The notes under the pieces: generated by a model
The model's database searches: none
What the model was told of the DNA's origin: nothing
The model's input: only the letters and a program-made list of their open reading frames with translations
Position numbers and translations under genes: made by a program
Shown here: positions 47,569-60,000 of the stretch, one piece after another
How positions within the stretch are numbered: position 1 is the first letter of the stretch
How the letters are laid out: the number at the start of each line of letters is the position of its first letter
Source: Patagioenas fasciata
Taxonomy: Eukaryota; Chordata; Aves; Columbiformes; Columbidae
Length of the DNA: 64,000 nt
Reading direction: 5' to 3'
Assembly: GCF_037038585.1 (NCBI RefSeq)
Contig: NC_092526.1
Span: forward strand, 34,051,501 to 34,115,500

Positions 47569-50500
47569 ATGCCTGCTAAACACACTCAGAATTTTTCACT
47601 CTCTACAAAGGATGTAGGCACAATCAGAAAATAACATCCTCAACAATGCACTTCAAGTTTCAAATACGTGACAGAGCACAAATTTAGGACAAGAAAGTAG
47701 TATAGCTTCTCTTTTGACATAAATATTTTTACTAAAGTTGGGGTTTAAACCAAATTAAGGAACTGGAATATTTTCTAGTAGCTCTCTAAACTATTTGTAA
47801 TGTTTCTCTCTCTCCTCTCAATCATTTAATCCCATGCTTACCTGGGGTCACACAGCTTCCCTCATGGTGTGCACTGCAAAGTGCACAAATGCACAGCGTA
47901 AGCCACAGGGTAATCAACTGTAACACCGCACCACGCGCCAGAATACAAAAAATGCTAGGTGCATTCCAAAGGATCTTTGCTTCCACTGAATAACAACATT
48001 ATTATTCCTCCAGGTTACATGTCAATAATTACAAAGACACAGCTTCTGCAAAATATTAATGCTGCATTGACATGAAAATGTAAGAAAGTAGAAGGTGCTA
48101 GAACAGAAATCAGACCTCATTGCCATTGGAAGGAGTGAATATCACAAAAATGAAAAGATTTGCCAAGGCAGAGACCCTGATCTAGCCTTCTTTTCATGTA
48201 ACACAGGAAAAACAAAGCACCTCAAGACTGCCTTACAGTGATGACAATGAAGTCTCCAAGAGATGCGGGTTTTATTTCTACCTCTTCCACAGACAACCTG
48301 TGTGAACTTCTGCAGATTCTTGAAAATGTGACTCTGGCTGAACCAACCCTTTAAAGCCTGAGCAGCCAGTCACATTAAATAAAGTTGTGACTAAAATAAA
48401 ACGCTACTCTGTGGTCGAGAAAAAGTCAGAACCACATCCTGAAATTCTCTGTATCTCAGTCCTAAACAAAATAATCATATTGACTCTATTTTCTAGCACC
48501 AGATTTATTTCTAAAACAAAGGTTCCTGATCCTCAGTGCCAGCCAAACTTATTAATAGCTTATCAGTGAGTTGAAGAGAAGAAGCTGCCTCTCACCATGG
48601 CCAAGACCCAACCCAGCTAACTGCAGACATTGAGCTCCAGTCCCAATTTGCTCAAGCTCTTTACATGGTTAATAAAGAGTCAGACAATGTTGTAAGGCAG
48701 TTCAGATGTTGATATAGCTGAGTCACCCACTTTCTGTAACCTGAACACCCTGCAGACTACTAGGCATGATCATAAAGAAAATAATAATCACCATCTTGGG
48801 GGCCAAGGCCAAAATTTTATCCATCAATCACTGGAAGGCCACGTTAACCAGACTGTAAGCCTACAGTGGTTGGCTCACTGCAGTGTTTTATTAAAGACCT
48901 GAATTTGAGCAGAAGTGCAAGGATGTTGCTAAGCCTGAAATCTCAGCCAGAGCCAGCACAGCTGAAATTTCCATGGAAAGCTTTAGCTTGAGGGGTGGGA
49001 GCAGGGTGGAGGGAATAGTATCAGTCACTTATTTCATGACAAACTCCTGCCTGGCATTGCCTCCTCAAAGCATGAGCCAGCTGCAGTCATGTCTACCAGC
49101 CTCCAACGTCATCAACCCAACTGAAATGGTTCTATTCGTATCTGAGTAATACTTATTTTAGCTAGCAGATTCAACCCTCTTTGAGACAAAATATGCCTAG
49201 TGGGATTTGGCCAGTTAATTCCCATTCACCTCACTGGGTATCCAAATACCAATTCAAAGTACAGGACAAATATCTTTCCATTACATCTAGGAAAATTAAC
49301 AAGTAAGTAGACCATCTTTATTCCACAAATATGGGAAAAGAAAGAAGAGGACTGTAGCAAGAACACTGCTCTCACCACCTCTACATAAGACAGAAAGGGC
49401 TATCAAGACCTTATATCTTCACGATTAATGTTGCAACAATAGGTTTTTTTTTTTTTACACTACTTCATACCAGCAAAAACCCCACAATCTTTTCCTTTCC
49501 AGCCTCTGTTAATCTCATAAGATCAGAAGAGCTTCAGGTGTTACCTGACACACGTAGGTCCTTTAAATGCCCATCTTTACCTGCCTTTTCTCCATACAAT
49601 GAGCTGAAACAGTTATGGAGAAAATATCTGACTTGATGCTTCCTATTTTCTGAGGTTGCATCCCATGAAATACCATAGATTCAGATTGGTGCCATGTTCT
49701 GACATCGACTCTGTGCCAGAAGATGCTCCATGCCCAGCCCAGCAGAAGAGTTCAGATCAACCTTTATAGCTTCTGGCTTGGTGGCTCCAGATTGCAGGTC
49801 TCCACACATGTCACTTCCACCCTGGATCTGATACTTCTGCCTCAAATCTCAGGGGTAGAAACATCACCCACCTCACCTCCTTCACTGCCTAAGGGGCTAC
49901 AGAAGATGTTATCCAACTTGCTTACTCTGCACTACACAGTTTCACTTCTGATAGTCAGCCCTGTGCAGACCCAGGAAGCGCTTTCCTCTTAGACCTGTCC
50001 TATCTTTGAGAAATTCTGATTTTAACCACTCACATCAGCAGCACAAGCACAATACAATCTGTTACACTGAGGACAATTTTTCTAGTGTCTAAGAGCTTAG
50101 ATGAATTATTTAATGGATCCTGTCTGGCACCAACACACATGAATCTTAAAATCAAGCCATTTTAAAGTGTCTTTTGCCAGTCAGCAAATGCTTTAAGGTG
50201 CTTAAAATAGGCCATACTGCAACAACTGCCTGTCACTACACAGCTAAAGACTCAGAGGAAATGTTCTTTCTGGCTTACTATTGAATATGCATCCAGTAAA
50301 GGATTAGCACAGTATCACTGAAAGCTACCAGAGCTGAGAAATCTTCTAAAAGCACTCAAAAAAACTGCTAATGCTTCTTGTCAAGCTGCAAGATCTTCCT
50401 ACAGCCAAAATGATGGGTAATTCAGCCTTCTTTCTGCTGTCACCCCTGTGTTGGTGATGGCGACTGACAGCAGGAACAGAAGTAAGGTAACTCAAACGTG

Positions 50501-53500
50501 TGATGCAGGCAAAATTGTATTTCTTGCTTCAGGTCAGTCATGTGTCTTTTCAGAGAAGCCCTAGAGTCTCTCATCTCCTTTATGCACAGCGGCCTTCTGC
50601 AGGTATCTAGCGTAAGAGTGAAAGCAGTTTGGCTGGGAATTGGTGGGTATGCAAAGGCGTGGGAGTTGTGACTCACGAAATGCTTCCCTTCCCCAGCCGT
50701 TCCCCACCTTGCAAAAAGCAAACAGTTGGCGCTCGGGAGCCATCACTCAGTGGTGAGGCATTTGGCAGAAGAGTTTCTGGAGCAAGTGCCAAAGCTTGAG
50801 CTGCGTGTCAGCCGGAGCGTCTCCTCAGAGCAACTCTGATGGAACATCACCAGGAACAAAACAACATTTCCTGAAACTACTGCAAAGGAAGATAGAAAAT
50901 TCATCCAGCCCTTGATCCAAGAGGGCGTGAAATGCAGAAGAATCAGCTTTCCCTCCAGTTCCAAATAAAATCCCCAATATAGCTATGCTGAATGGTCCCA
51001 AGGAACAAATTCAGCAGTAGCTGGGCCTGAGAGATCACAACCATTTGAAAAAACTAGAGCACAAACTGAGCTGCAGCAGCACAGGATTTATTTCTCCCTG
51101 ACATCATGGGCTACAGTAGCTGTACGTGCTCTTGGCACAAGACTGGAAATGATCTTTCCCAGGCGCTCTGCTGCTTGTCCTGACCTCAGCTCCCCTGCTA
51201 GGGAATGCGTACAGGAGGGGGGTGATCAGTGTGCTACATGTAGAGCCTCCATTTTAAACATTGGAAAGCTCATGGCAGGGTCATCCATCTGCCTGAACTT
51301 CAGCTCAGGTACTCTCCTCTCATGTAGACAACTTCAGGATGGGCACATCAACGTTTTAATCAGAGTCTGAGCAATATTCAGCATACTGAATAGTTTAGAA
51401 TTGTATAATAAAGCAACAACACTCCACACAATCAACATTGTCAACTTTTGCAATACCTAACGTTTTATTCAAGATGCTGTTCTGGCAGTCATCTTATGTT
51501 TTGGAAAAAAAAATAAATACAGTTTAGCAGTTACAGTTCAGGAAGGCCTTGGGAATGGGAACTAACAAGCCCTGAAATATTTAGAAGATGATGTAGAAAA
51601 AGGAATTTTGTTTTAATTTTTCAGTCTTTGAGGTTCTGACTTATGGTTTCTAAACCACTAGGGACCAGCAATGCTTACTTAAGACCTTGTCTGATCAGAA
51701 AAGTATCAGAGGCAATGTCAAAAAAGTATCAGGAGTCAGTTTCAATTGTTCCTAAGGGGAAACGTCAAAACTAGGATGAAAAAAAAATAGTTCCTTATTA
51801 AGTGAGGGAATTATCTCATTAAACATCAATAACTGTGTAGAGTAGATCATGAAGCAGTGAAATCAAGCAGTCTGAATTGTGAGTGACACATGATATACAT
51901 TTCTTAACACAATTTGAAGTGTAGTCAGTTCTCAAAGTCTTGTCAAATAGAGACGAGTCGTAAGTGAAAAGTTCTCTTGCTTGCCTTTGGAATACGTATC
52001 CACCGCTCCATAAAGCAACAATCTTTCTGCAAAACAAGAGTTCACATCAGTGCACAAATACCAAGTTCCAGTCTCCCGAGCCACTGGCAGAAGGACTAAC
52101 CTTCCATGCCCAAATTAACATTTCCCCTACTGTGCGCTCTTACAGTCCAGCACACAAGCAGGAAAGCCATGGACTCACGCTCAAAACCAGAACCCACAGA
52201 TTTATCTGTGGAAATTAAAGCTCCTGTCACCATGAAATTACCTGGGAACCAATTAATCTTTGGCATACTTCACTCCGGCAAGGCTTTCTGTTGCACAGAG
52301 TGAAGTGAGGCTGCACAGAAGACAGGTGTAGGAAAAGGGAAGGATAACTTCTCTCTCCTGAGCCACGATGCTGCCAACTATTAAAGCAATTTTACTTCCT
52401 AGTATACTGGCAGAGCAAGAACAATCACAGATGTGTCCTGAGCACAGGAGACTCCTGTGACTGGCATTACTCTTAGCCAAAATATTACTGATGCATGTGT
52501 GCTGAGCAACCACAAGCCTTTGCTGGTATTGGTTCATGGGTGGGCACACGCGGGAGGAAACATTCATCTACATCTATGCAGGGTGGAAAGAGCAAAAAAA
52601 ATGTCGTAAGAGTAGGGAGGATCAAATGGGTGTAAAAGTACTTAGATTATTCATAGCTATTTGTTGCCTCCATTTGTAGTTAAACTGCTAAAGCCAGAAG
52701 ACATATCTCATAGAAAAATAAATTACAGATTTTTAGCATCTGTCCTCTTTCCTCCCAACCACTAACAAAAGGTTTTGCTCAATAATAAAGCACTTATGTA
52801 TAAAATGGAGGTTAAAATGTCATTATGACCATTGCTGGAAGAAAAACAAACACAACAGCAAAACAGCAGATGGATCTAAATGAAGCATCCTAAAGCATTT
52901 GAGGGTGGTTGAGAGACCAGAGAGGAGATGGAGCCCTCCCTTCTCCTCCTCTTGCGATTAGGAAATCCATGTGACATGGGGGACCTCCAAGATGCAAACT
53001 CCTCCTCAACCTGATAGAAAACTAAACTTCAAGTTGGATCTTGTGTGCTCTAGAAGGGCTGCTCACACATATGATATTCTGGGCTCCTGGTCCTGTCCAA
53101 TACAGAAATCCATAAATAGCTATCAGGACAAGATTTGGAAGCTCCCATGCCCCAGGATTATGTCTAACTAGCAGGTTAAAAAGAGCAGTGGCATCTTCTT
53201 GCATGAATTGTGGGCTTTCTTTTAGTTGAATATACTCTCAAAATGGCAAAGTGATCCATTTTAGCTGTTCTGGAAATAATTTATTTCAGTTCAGTCACCA
53301 TACAAAACTTTTCCACCAGTCATTTACACTACCTGCTCCTCATGACCAACACCATTGCTCACAGTCAGTTGACGTTTATTGGTCCCCAGCATGAACATAA
53401 ATAGAACCATTAAAAAAAATCCCATTGCCCTGCCCTGTTTCCTTTGCTGTTCTTACCCCACAGAAAGGGCTAGAAGAAAGCAAGCTCATCAGTTAATTTG

Positions 53501-54200
53501 CTAGAAAATGGGGCTTGTAAGACTGCCACAGTCATTGGCAATCAACATGAGGGGCAGAAGGCTTCATCCTCTACTGAAGCCACTGGGTAGATGCATTGCA
53601 GTAAACTGGTGTTGCAAGTTTACCAGTTTCTCTTCAGACTGAGGGGCAGAGCTTCCCACTGCTCCAGAAGCAAAGCAGATTGTGCACCCAGAGCCAAACA
53701 CCACACACTAACCGATTTTTCCGCATGCCGAAACCCAGCAGTTTGAAATAGCTGTTAGGCCTCCTAGAAATAGAAAGCTTCAGTACCTGCCTTGGAAAAC
53801 TTTGCTCTGTGCTCTACAGTACAGTCCTGCCCATGTTTGTGAGGACACTCGAGGTCACGAAAAACATCAGTGCACATTTCAGTTCAACTCTGTGAGGAAG
53901 GAAACAGCAATGTTTAAAGCAGACTTGTGGTACGAATTGCGGGGAATCCCTGTGACAATCCTACCAGAGTACTTCCCAGGGGGTAAGGTGTACAGAATAT
54001 ATTCAGATCAACAGCCTGACAGAAGGACTGCTACAACTCGGTGATCACAAAATTACTCCACTGTGTGTGTCTCCAAGCTAGAGTGCTTCATGTTGTAAGT
54101 GGGTTGAAGTTTTAAGTGGTAGCAGATGTTGGCAGTATGCTCCAGACCTTTGTTTCATGGATTCCCAGATAACTGCTGCTTTTGTGCTAGTCCTTCTCTA
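47569..54200. other. Unique sequence, no gene recognised
   Basis: A T13 run lies at 49444-49456. CpGs cluster mildly at 50600-50840 (about 10 in 240 bases) without an adjacent credible exon. The longest frame, 52253-52567 (minus, 104 codons), shows no domain. Confidence 0.5.
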
Positions 54201-54415
54201 GTAATAACAATAATTAAGTGCCGTTTATATAAGGTCTTTCATTCAACAGTCCCAAAGCGCTCAATAAATTTAACAAACCATTAATACTCAACAGATGTAT
54301 CACTTTACATTTTTAAAGAGGCTGTATACATCTCAAGTAATCCTTCACATTCCCACAAATGGTAGGTACCATAATTACCTGCAGTTTGCAGATGGAGAAG
54401 CAGAACTGGGGAGTG
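54201..54415. mobile_element. Ancient CR1-L3-like relic
   Basis: Recognisable blocks in order: AATAACAATAATTAAGTGCC, TTTATATAAGGTCTTTCAT, CCCAAAGCGCTCAATAAA, then GGTAGGTACCATAATTACCT, then TTTGCAGATGGAGAAGCAGA. This is the old amniote pattern (TTATATAGCGCTTTTCAT, TCAAAGCGCTTTACAAA, GAGGTAGGTA..ATTATCCCCA, TTTTACAGATGGGGAAACTGA). About 200 bases are preserved, unusually long for so old a repeat. Confidence 0.65.
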
Positions 54416-56667
54416 CCAACAGCCACGGTGCACTCTGCTAATAACAAAGGGAATTTAAATAGAGTTTCCGGCTCTTAACTCTGTTCCCATGGTGAGCAGG
54501 AAACCATCCAGCCTCCAGAAATTCACATGCACTGATAACTTCAGTGTTTTATCCAGAATGCTGAACTGAAAAGCAAGGATGTGTTCCCAGAACACATAAA
54601 AAACATATTGGTTAAAGCAAGTAAAGTCCAATCAAAGCAACAAGATTTTTTTCACTAGCACAACTTAAACTAGCTAGAAGTGAATTTAGTGGCTCAGGCA
54701 GGACACCGGAGAGAAATCCAGTCATCACCAAGTAACTGTAATCTTGCTCATACATCCCACTGGATGGCAGAACAGCCAAACTTCCCCTATGCATGTACAT
54801 CAGAGGAGACATGGCCTGGAAGAATCAGCCTTACCAAAACAGCAAGGCCATCCTTACATCACCTAGATTTCACTCCCCTTAGCTCACAATATATCCAAAA
54901 TGCATCAAAGCCATTGTTCCTGGTGATAAGAACCAGCAGCACAAAATGAAGGAGCCACCTGATTCCCACTGATACTTTGGATTCAGCCAAGGAAGGGCTT
55001 TGCCATGCCTCATGTCCACATCATGTGGCTGATACAAGCAAGTGTGATGGGTGACACCTACCTATGAGCCAGCAGCCAGGGTACAGCATGACCACCCAGG
55101 CTTTCCAAATTATCTTCTCAGCTATGCAGCTGGCTGCTCTTTTGACTTTCTGCATGGGCCAAGGAGATAGGGTTGTCAAGTGGGCATTCCTGCTCACCCA
55201 CAAGCTTCATCAGTATGGGGCTAAGCAAAACCAGCATCCCCTGAAGCACAAAAACCTTCTTTGCAAGTTCGCATCCATGAAGCTACTCCTGACATGAAAA
55301 CTTCTGACAGACAGTGGCTGGACTCCGAGTATTCCAGCTAGTCAGCTACTGTATAACTAGGTCTTGCTTCTATGGCATCACTCCAGACATCCTACTACTC
55401 AGTGTCCAAACAATCAAGTCACACTGTCCCAACAACTTACCACCCCACCAGCAAAACCACAGTAGCTGAGTGGCCATGCCCAGACTGCACAAAACACAAG
55501 TAGCAGGTTCCAGCTAAGGCTCCGGGCAGCTAACACAATGATCAACTCTTATAGTTGGCACAAGGAGCAATTATTCCTTCAGCTGTATCTGAACCTTAAC
55601 ATAAAGCAAAACATTCCTTATTCCTTCTTGTCAGATTCTGTTCGCCTTGTGCTATGCTGCTTCTACCAAAGGTAGTCTGAGCTCTGTCACACAATTTGAA
55701 TTATACTCCATTTGTTCATTTTTCAGGCAACATAAAGAGGCATTTGCAGGAATCTAAGTTTGAGACCATGGCTCATCAATGGTCACAGTAATACAAACTG
55801 TTACTTAACTGTGTATCTCAGTTCATAACTACAATAATTAGATGTTTTTTCCTAAGCTTTACTTATCTGTGAAGAAAACTGCACAGATTTAACACTACAT
55901 TGCAATCACTATCTAACTGATCACGCAATAAAACCTGGCACTTAACTATTGCAGCTTATGATGGACAAAGTGAGAATATTCACATTCTCTCCTAAGCTTC
56001 CTTGCCTCTAATTATCTGATCCACTTCTCCTGTACATCTTACAGTCTTACTCTGCACTTGAAACAGGAATTAGAAATGCTTCCTTCTCTAGTTTCTACCA
56101 GGCATACCTTGGACATCTGATCAGCAACACAACCAGCTGACAGCACAACCAAATGGTGACACTGCCAAGCTTTTCTCGGCTGAATTAAAATAACAGCAAG
56201 TAAGTAACATGGATAGTATTTAGAAAGTCACAAGACTAGTGCTTGGCCCTGACTGGGGGTGAGGGAGAAGGTCCATCCGAGGTGACACCCAATTCTTTTC
56301 AGCTGAAATAAATTGAATTTCTACCAAGGGGAGCCAGGTTTCATAACCTATAACAAGGAAAGCATTCACTGGACAGAGATTGTGTGAGTGCATAACAGAG
56401 GCCAGACTGGGACCCGTTTTTTAAATCACGCAGAAATGTAACAGCTTTTTATTTCATTTATGACTCAGTGTTCCCAATGGAAAGAGCACACGCATCATGG
56501 GTTTGGCACCGCACACCACTCAGTTTCCTACCAGCCCCATCCTGCAATGAATCCACCACAGCCGTTTCATTAACCTCTTCAAGGAGGGGTTTGTGCCAGT
56601 GGTAGTCTCCAGGAGCAGGAGGGTTGCAAGGCAGAGATGTGTCAGAGGCAGACCGCTCTCTACTTAC
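54416..56667. other. Unique sequence, no gene recognised
   Basis: Ordinary AT-rich sequence. Frames below 90 codons on both strands have no supporting pattern. Confidence 0.5.
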
Positions 56668-56777
56668 AGTCCAGGCAACATAAACCACCACTATAACAAA
56701 AACAAATAAGCCCAAGAGACAGGGAAAAACTAGAGAAAAGTCCCCTCCTGGCATGAGTCAACACAGCTCCAAAATAG
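56668..56777 (-). other. Candidate exon starting a small membrane protein
   Basis: On the minus strand an acceptor (AATAACTCTTTCAG before 56777) leads to an ATG at 56754. The ATG opens 29 codons up to a consensus donor (GTAAGTAG from 56667 downward). The peptide starts MPGGDFSLVFPCLLG and is almost wholly hydrophobic from residue 6 to 28, a good single membrane span. The ATG context is weak (C at -3), and following exons were not found. It could be the first coding exon of a microprotein, or chance. Confidence 0.2.
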
Positions 56778-56948
56778 CTGAAAGAGTTATTCTGTTTTGC
56801 ATTGGGTAAAAATTGTTCACAATAACCTTCTCCCCACTGATTCATTCCCCAATGTGCTACCGCGCTACACCGACACAAGGATGCAACGAGTAATCAAAAA
56901 CTCAGCATGCAGGCTACAGCCAGCCTTCTCTCTGCACCTGAACACAAT

Positions 56949-57062
56949 CATAGAAGCATAGAATGCTAGGGATTGGAAGGGATCTCGAAAGCTCATCCAG
57001 TCCAATCCCCCTGCTGGAGCAGGAACACCTAGATGAGGCTACACAGGAAGGTGTCCAGGTGG
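56949..57062 (-). mobile_element. CR1 LINE 3' end, 5'-truncated, minus strand
   Basis: The complement of the CR1 tail (TCATAGAAGCATAGAATG, then GATTGGAAGGGATCT, then CATCCAGTCCAATCCCCCTG) runs to GGTGTCCAGGTGG. Only about 114 bases of the 3' end are present. A 9-base direct repeat ACACAATCA flanks it at 56942-56950 and 57063-57071, possibly a target duplication; its left copy overlaps the tail by two bases. Confidence 0.93.
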
Positions 57063-57071
57063 ACACAATCA

Positions 57072-60000
57072 CCATCTAGAGTTTTAAACAGAAGGTAGCT
57101 TTTCATGTTTCTTCACGTGTTGCAAACATGGCAAAGTATCCCCGAGCTACTAACCGTGAGGGTTTCTGTTTCATTCACAACGTGCATCTGAGAGGGCTGC
57201 AAAACTGCAAAGATCCTCACGACCTAGTTAAAAAAATAATTAAAAAAAAAATCAAAGGAACCAGCTCTAAATCAAATCTCAAACTTGATATAAGCCTTTG
57301 TTGAGTTAATAACCTTCCCAAGAAATTTTTTTTTGTGTCCATACAGTCTTATCTTTCCAATTCTAAGCTCCTTTCCCAGGATCTTCCAGCTAAATTCATC
57401 TCACCTGTCATCTCAGGTGCATCCCTCCATAGGGTCCAGAGCAATTAGGCACACAAAAATGTGACACATCACATCAAAAAAACAGGAGGGAGGGGTATGT
57501 GGGGGAGGTACTCCAAACTGTGGGATTTCTTAACATTTCCCTTTCCCCAGTGACATACTTGTGTTGTCAATATACTACTAAATATCATAGCTCATCCTTG
57601 AAGCCCCAATCTCTTTGTCTGCAACTGTTATTACATTTTATGAATTTGGGCTACCTGAATAAGCAATTTTCCAAGTCAGAATGCTAAAATGATAATGTTT
57701 TAAATGCGATGACTTGAATTTCCCTAGTTATTTCTCCTACTGACCGATTTTGTTGATGGAACTGACTACTCCACACATTACAACACAAATGCTGCAGTGG
57801 CAAGGGCTGATACCAGCTCTGCCAACAGATATAGAATACAAACAGCTAAAAAACCACTGGGTTTCAAACACACATGCTCAAGGATGTCAGAGCAGCATGT
57901 CAAATTCTGTTACAAATGCTACAGGGTTTGACAACTGCATCTGTGATATACAAGGAGAGTCTTATCTCCAGTACCTGAGTAGAAAGACTTCTCTTGGAGT
58001 CAAGAAGTTTTTTCTTTAGGTCACCCCTCCCACTGAATGACTGCTGCCCAGGAAGGCTGTTACTGGGAAAAACATCATTCGTCACTGTGTTGGATACAAT
58101 ACAACAGGGAAGAAACTGGTCTTGTGGTGTGCTGTTAAATTGATCAGACTCTCGATATGCCAAGACTTCCGGAGTTCAGCCTCCTTCACTTAATATTCTT
58201 GGTGTCTATAACTGGGAAATTTTCTCATTTAGCAAAAATTAAGTTCTCTACTAGGTGCCTAAAGACTATGAAATGTAGAGAAATAGGGGAAAGCAACACT
58301 ACCTTCTCCCTCATACAAACATGTTAAACATGTCTACATCTATTTTAGCTTCCCCTTTACCCTGTGCTGTTTTCTGTGCTTTACGCAATTTCGTTCTCAG
58401 TGGCTTCCAAGCAGAGCCTGCAAAGTTCCTTACCGCAGTTCTCCTCTTGCCATCTGGCCAGATGTGTTCTCTAGATGTTGTGCTAGACTGGAGGTGGGAA
58501 TCCTTGTCCTCTCTGAAGTCAGTGGGAGACTTCCTGTGGGTTTCAATGGGAATAGATCTCCATCTTATATGTCACATGCTTTTGAGGATGTATTTTTCCT
58601 ACTATCTGGTTGGGTCTCAAATTATAAATGGTGAAGCCAACTCCCAATTCCTGCTTTCTTCCCAAAAAGAATAAATAAAGCACATATGCCACAAACAGCA
58701 TAGTATAAGTAAACATCAAATTGTTTTTCTGAAGTGTTGAAGATGGATATACAAATAGGTAAATACATATTCTTTAATTCCTGTCTAGGAAACCAGGATT
58801 TGATTTCTATCCATGCATAAATGAGAACACTGCCGCTTATACTTACCTTGACTGTATTCATGCATTTTTTAATTAAAAACAACGAAAAAAAAAAAAAGCT
58901 GTGAGCTAAGGTTTCTTGACTTTTGTTTATAATAGCCTAGATCACTGTAAAAGAGCCTGGAGCAGATCCATGCTTTTAACAGGACGCATCTTACAAAAGT
59001 CTGGGAACTCTTAACCACAGGAAAAATGACAAGGCTTCAGAATGACTCATTGTCGATATTTGCAAAGATGTTGGAAGAAACTAGGTAACAAAGACTAATC
59101 ACTTTAATGTACTTTCCCCCCGTTCTGTAGATCCCCATCTGCTTTGCCTCACTTTCTGAAGAGCTCAGCATACGTATAAGCATACTTCGCTGCTTGCAGA
59201 CAGGCTGCGTAGCTAGGACTGGTGCCACTGTCACTGCTTTTCTTTACCAGGGTGGCACTGTGACAAAGCAGCCTTGGGCCACTTGGGCAGGCAGGGATGT
59301 CCACGCATCTGGTACAGGCACCGCAACCAAGGTACCTCAGTGCCTTCCTGGACAAGCACTATCGCACACTTGGGGTCACAGCTCACAAGCAAGTCTTCAT
59401 CTTTGAACTCTTTTAAACGCAACCCCTTGCTGCTGTGCACTCCCACCATAATTGTGTCTTTCTGGTCTCAAGACAGAATCACAGCAACAGCTGAAGAGCA
59501 GGACAAAGGAGCCAGATGCAAGAACCAACTACCCAGAGAACACTGGCTTGAGACCTATGTACCCTCCAGCTAACTCAGAGCAAATCCAGAGACACCCTGC
59601 AATAAAGGCATCTGGCAGCTTTGCATGTTTGAGTCAAAGCTTATAGGTGAATGCTGGGAATGAGACCAAGGCTGGTTTTCAGTGCTGATACAAAGAAACA
59701 GACACAAATGCACATTCAGATATGTACATTATTAGCTAGTCGTTGAGACCCTCCTTGGTGATACTGCTAACAGGGAAACACCTTACCCTTAAAGGAATTC
59801 ACCCAACAACCTACAGCACTTTCCAAGGCTCTCCCACCTTCTTCAGACTGATCAGCTACTGCAGTGACTTTTCTACAGCCACGTATTCTGAGTACTAAAT
59901 ATGGAACATAGATAAATTTAAAATAAACTGGAGATTCACTCTAAATGGCTTTTTCTTGAGACTCTAAGAACACTTTTACAAATGCTACAAAGAGTCTTGT

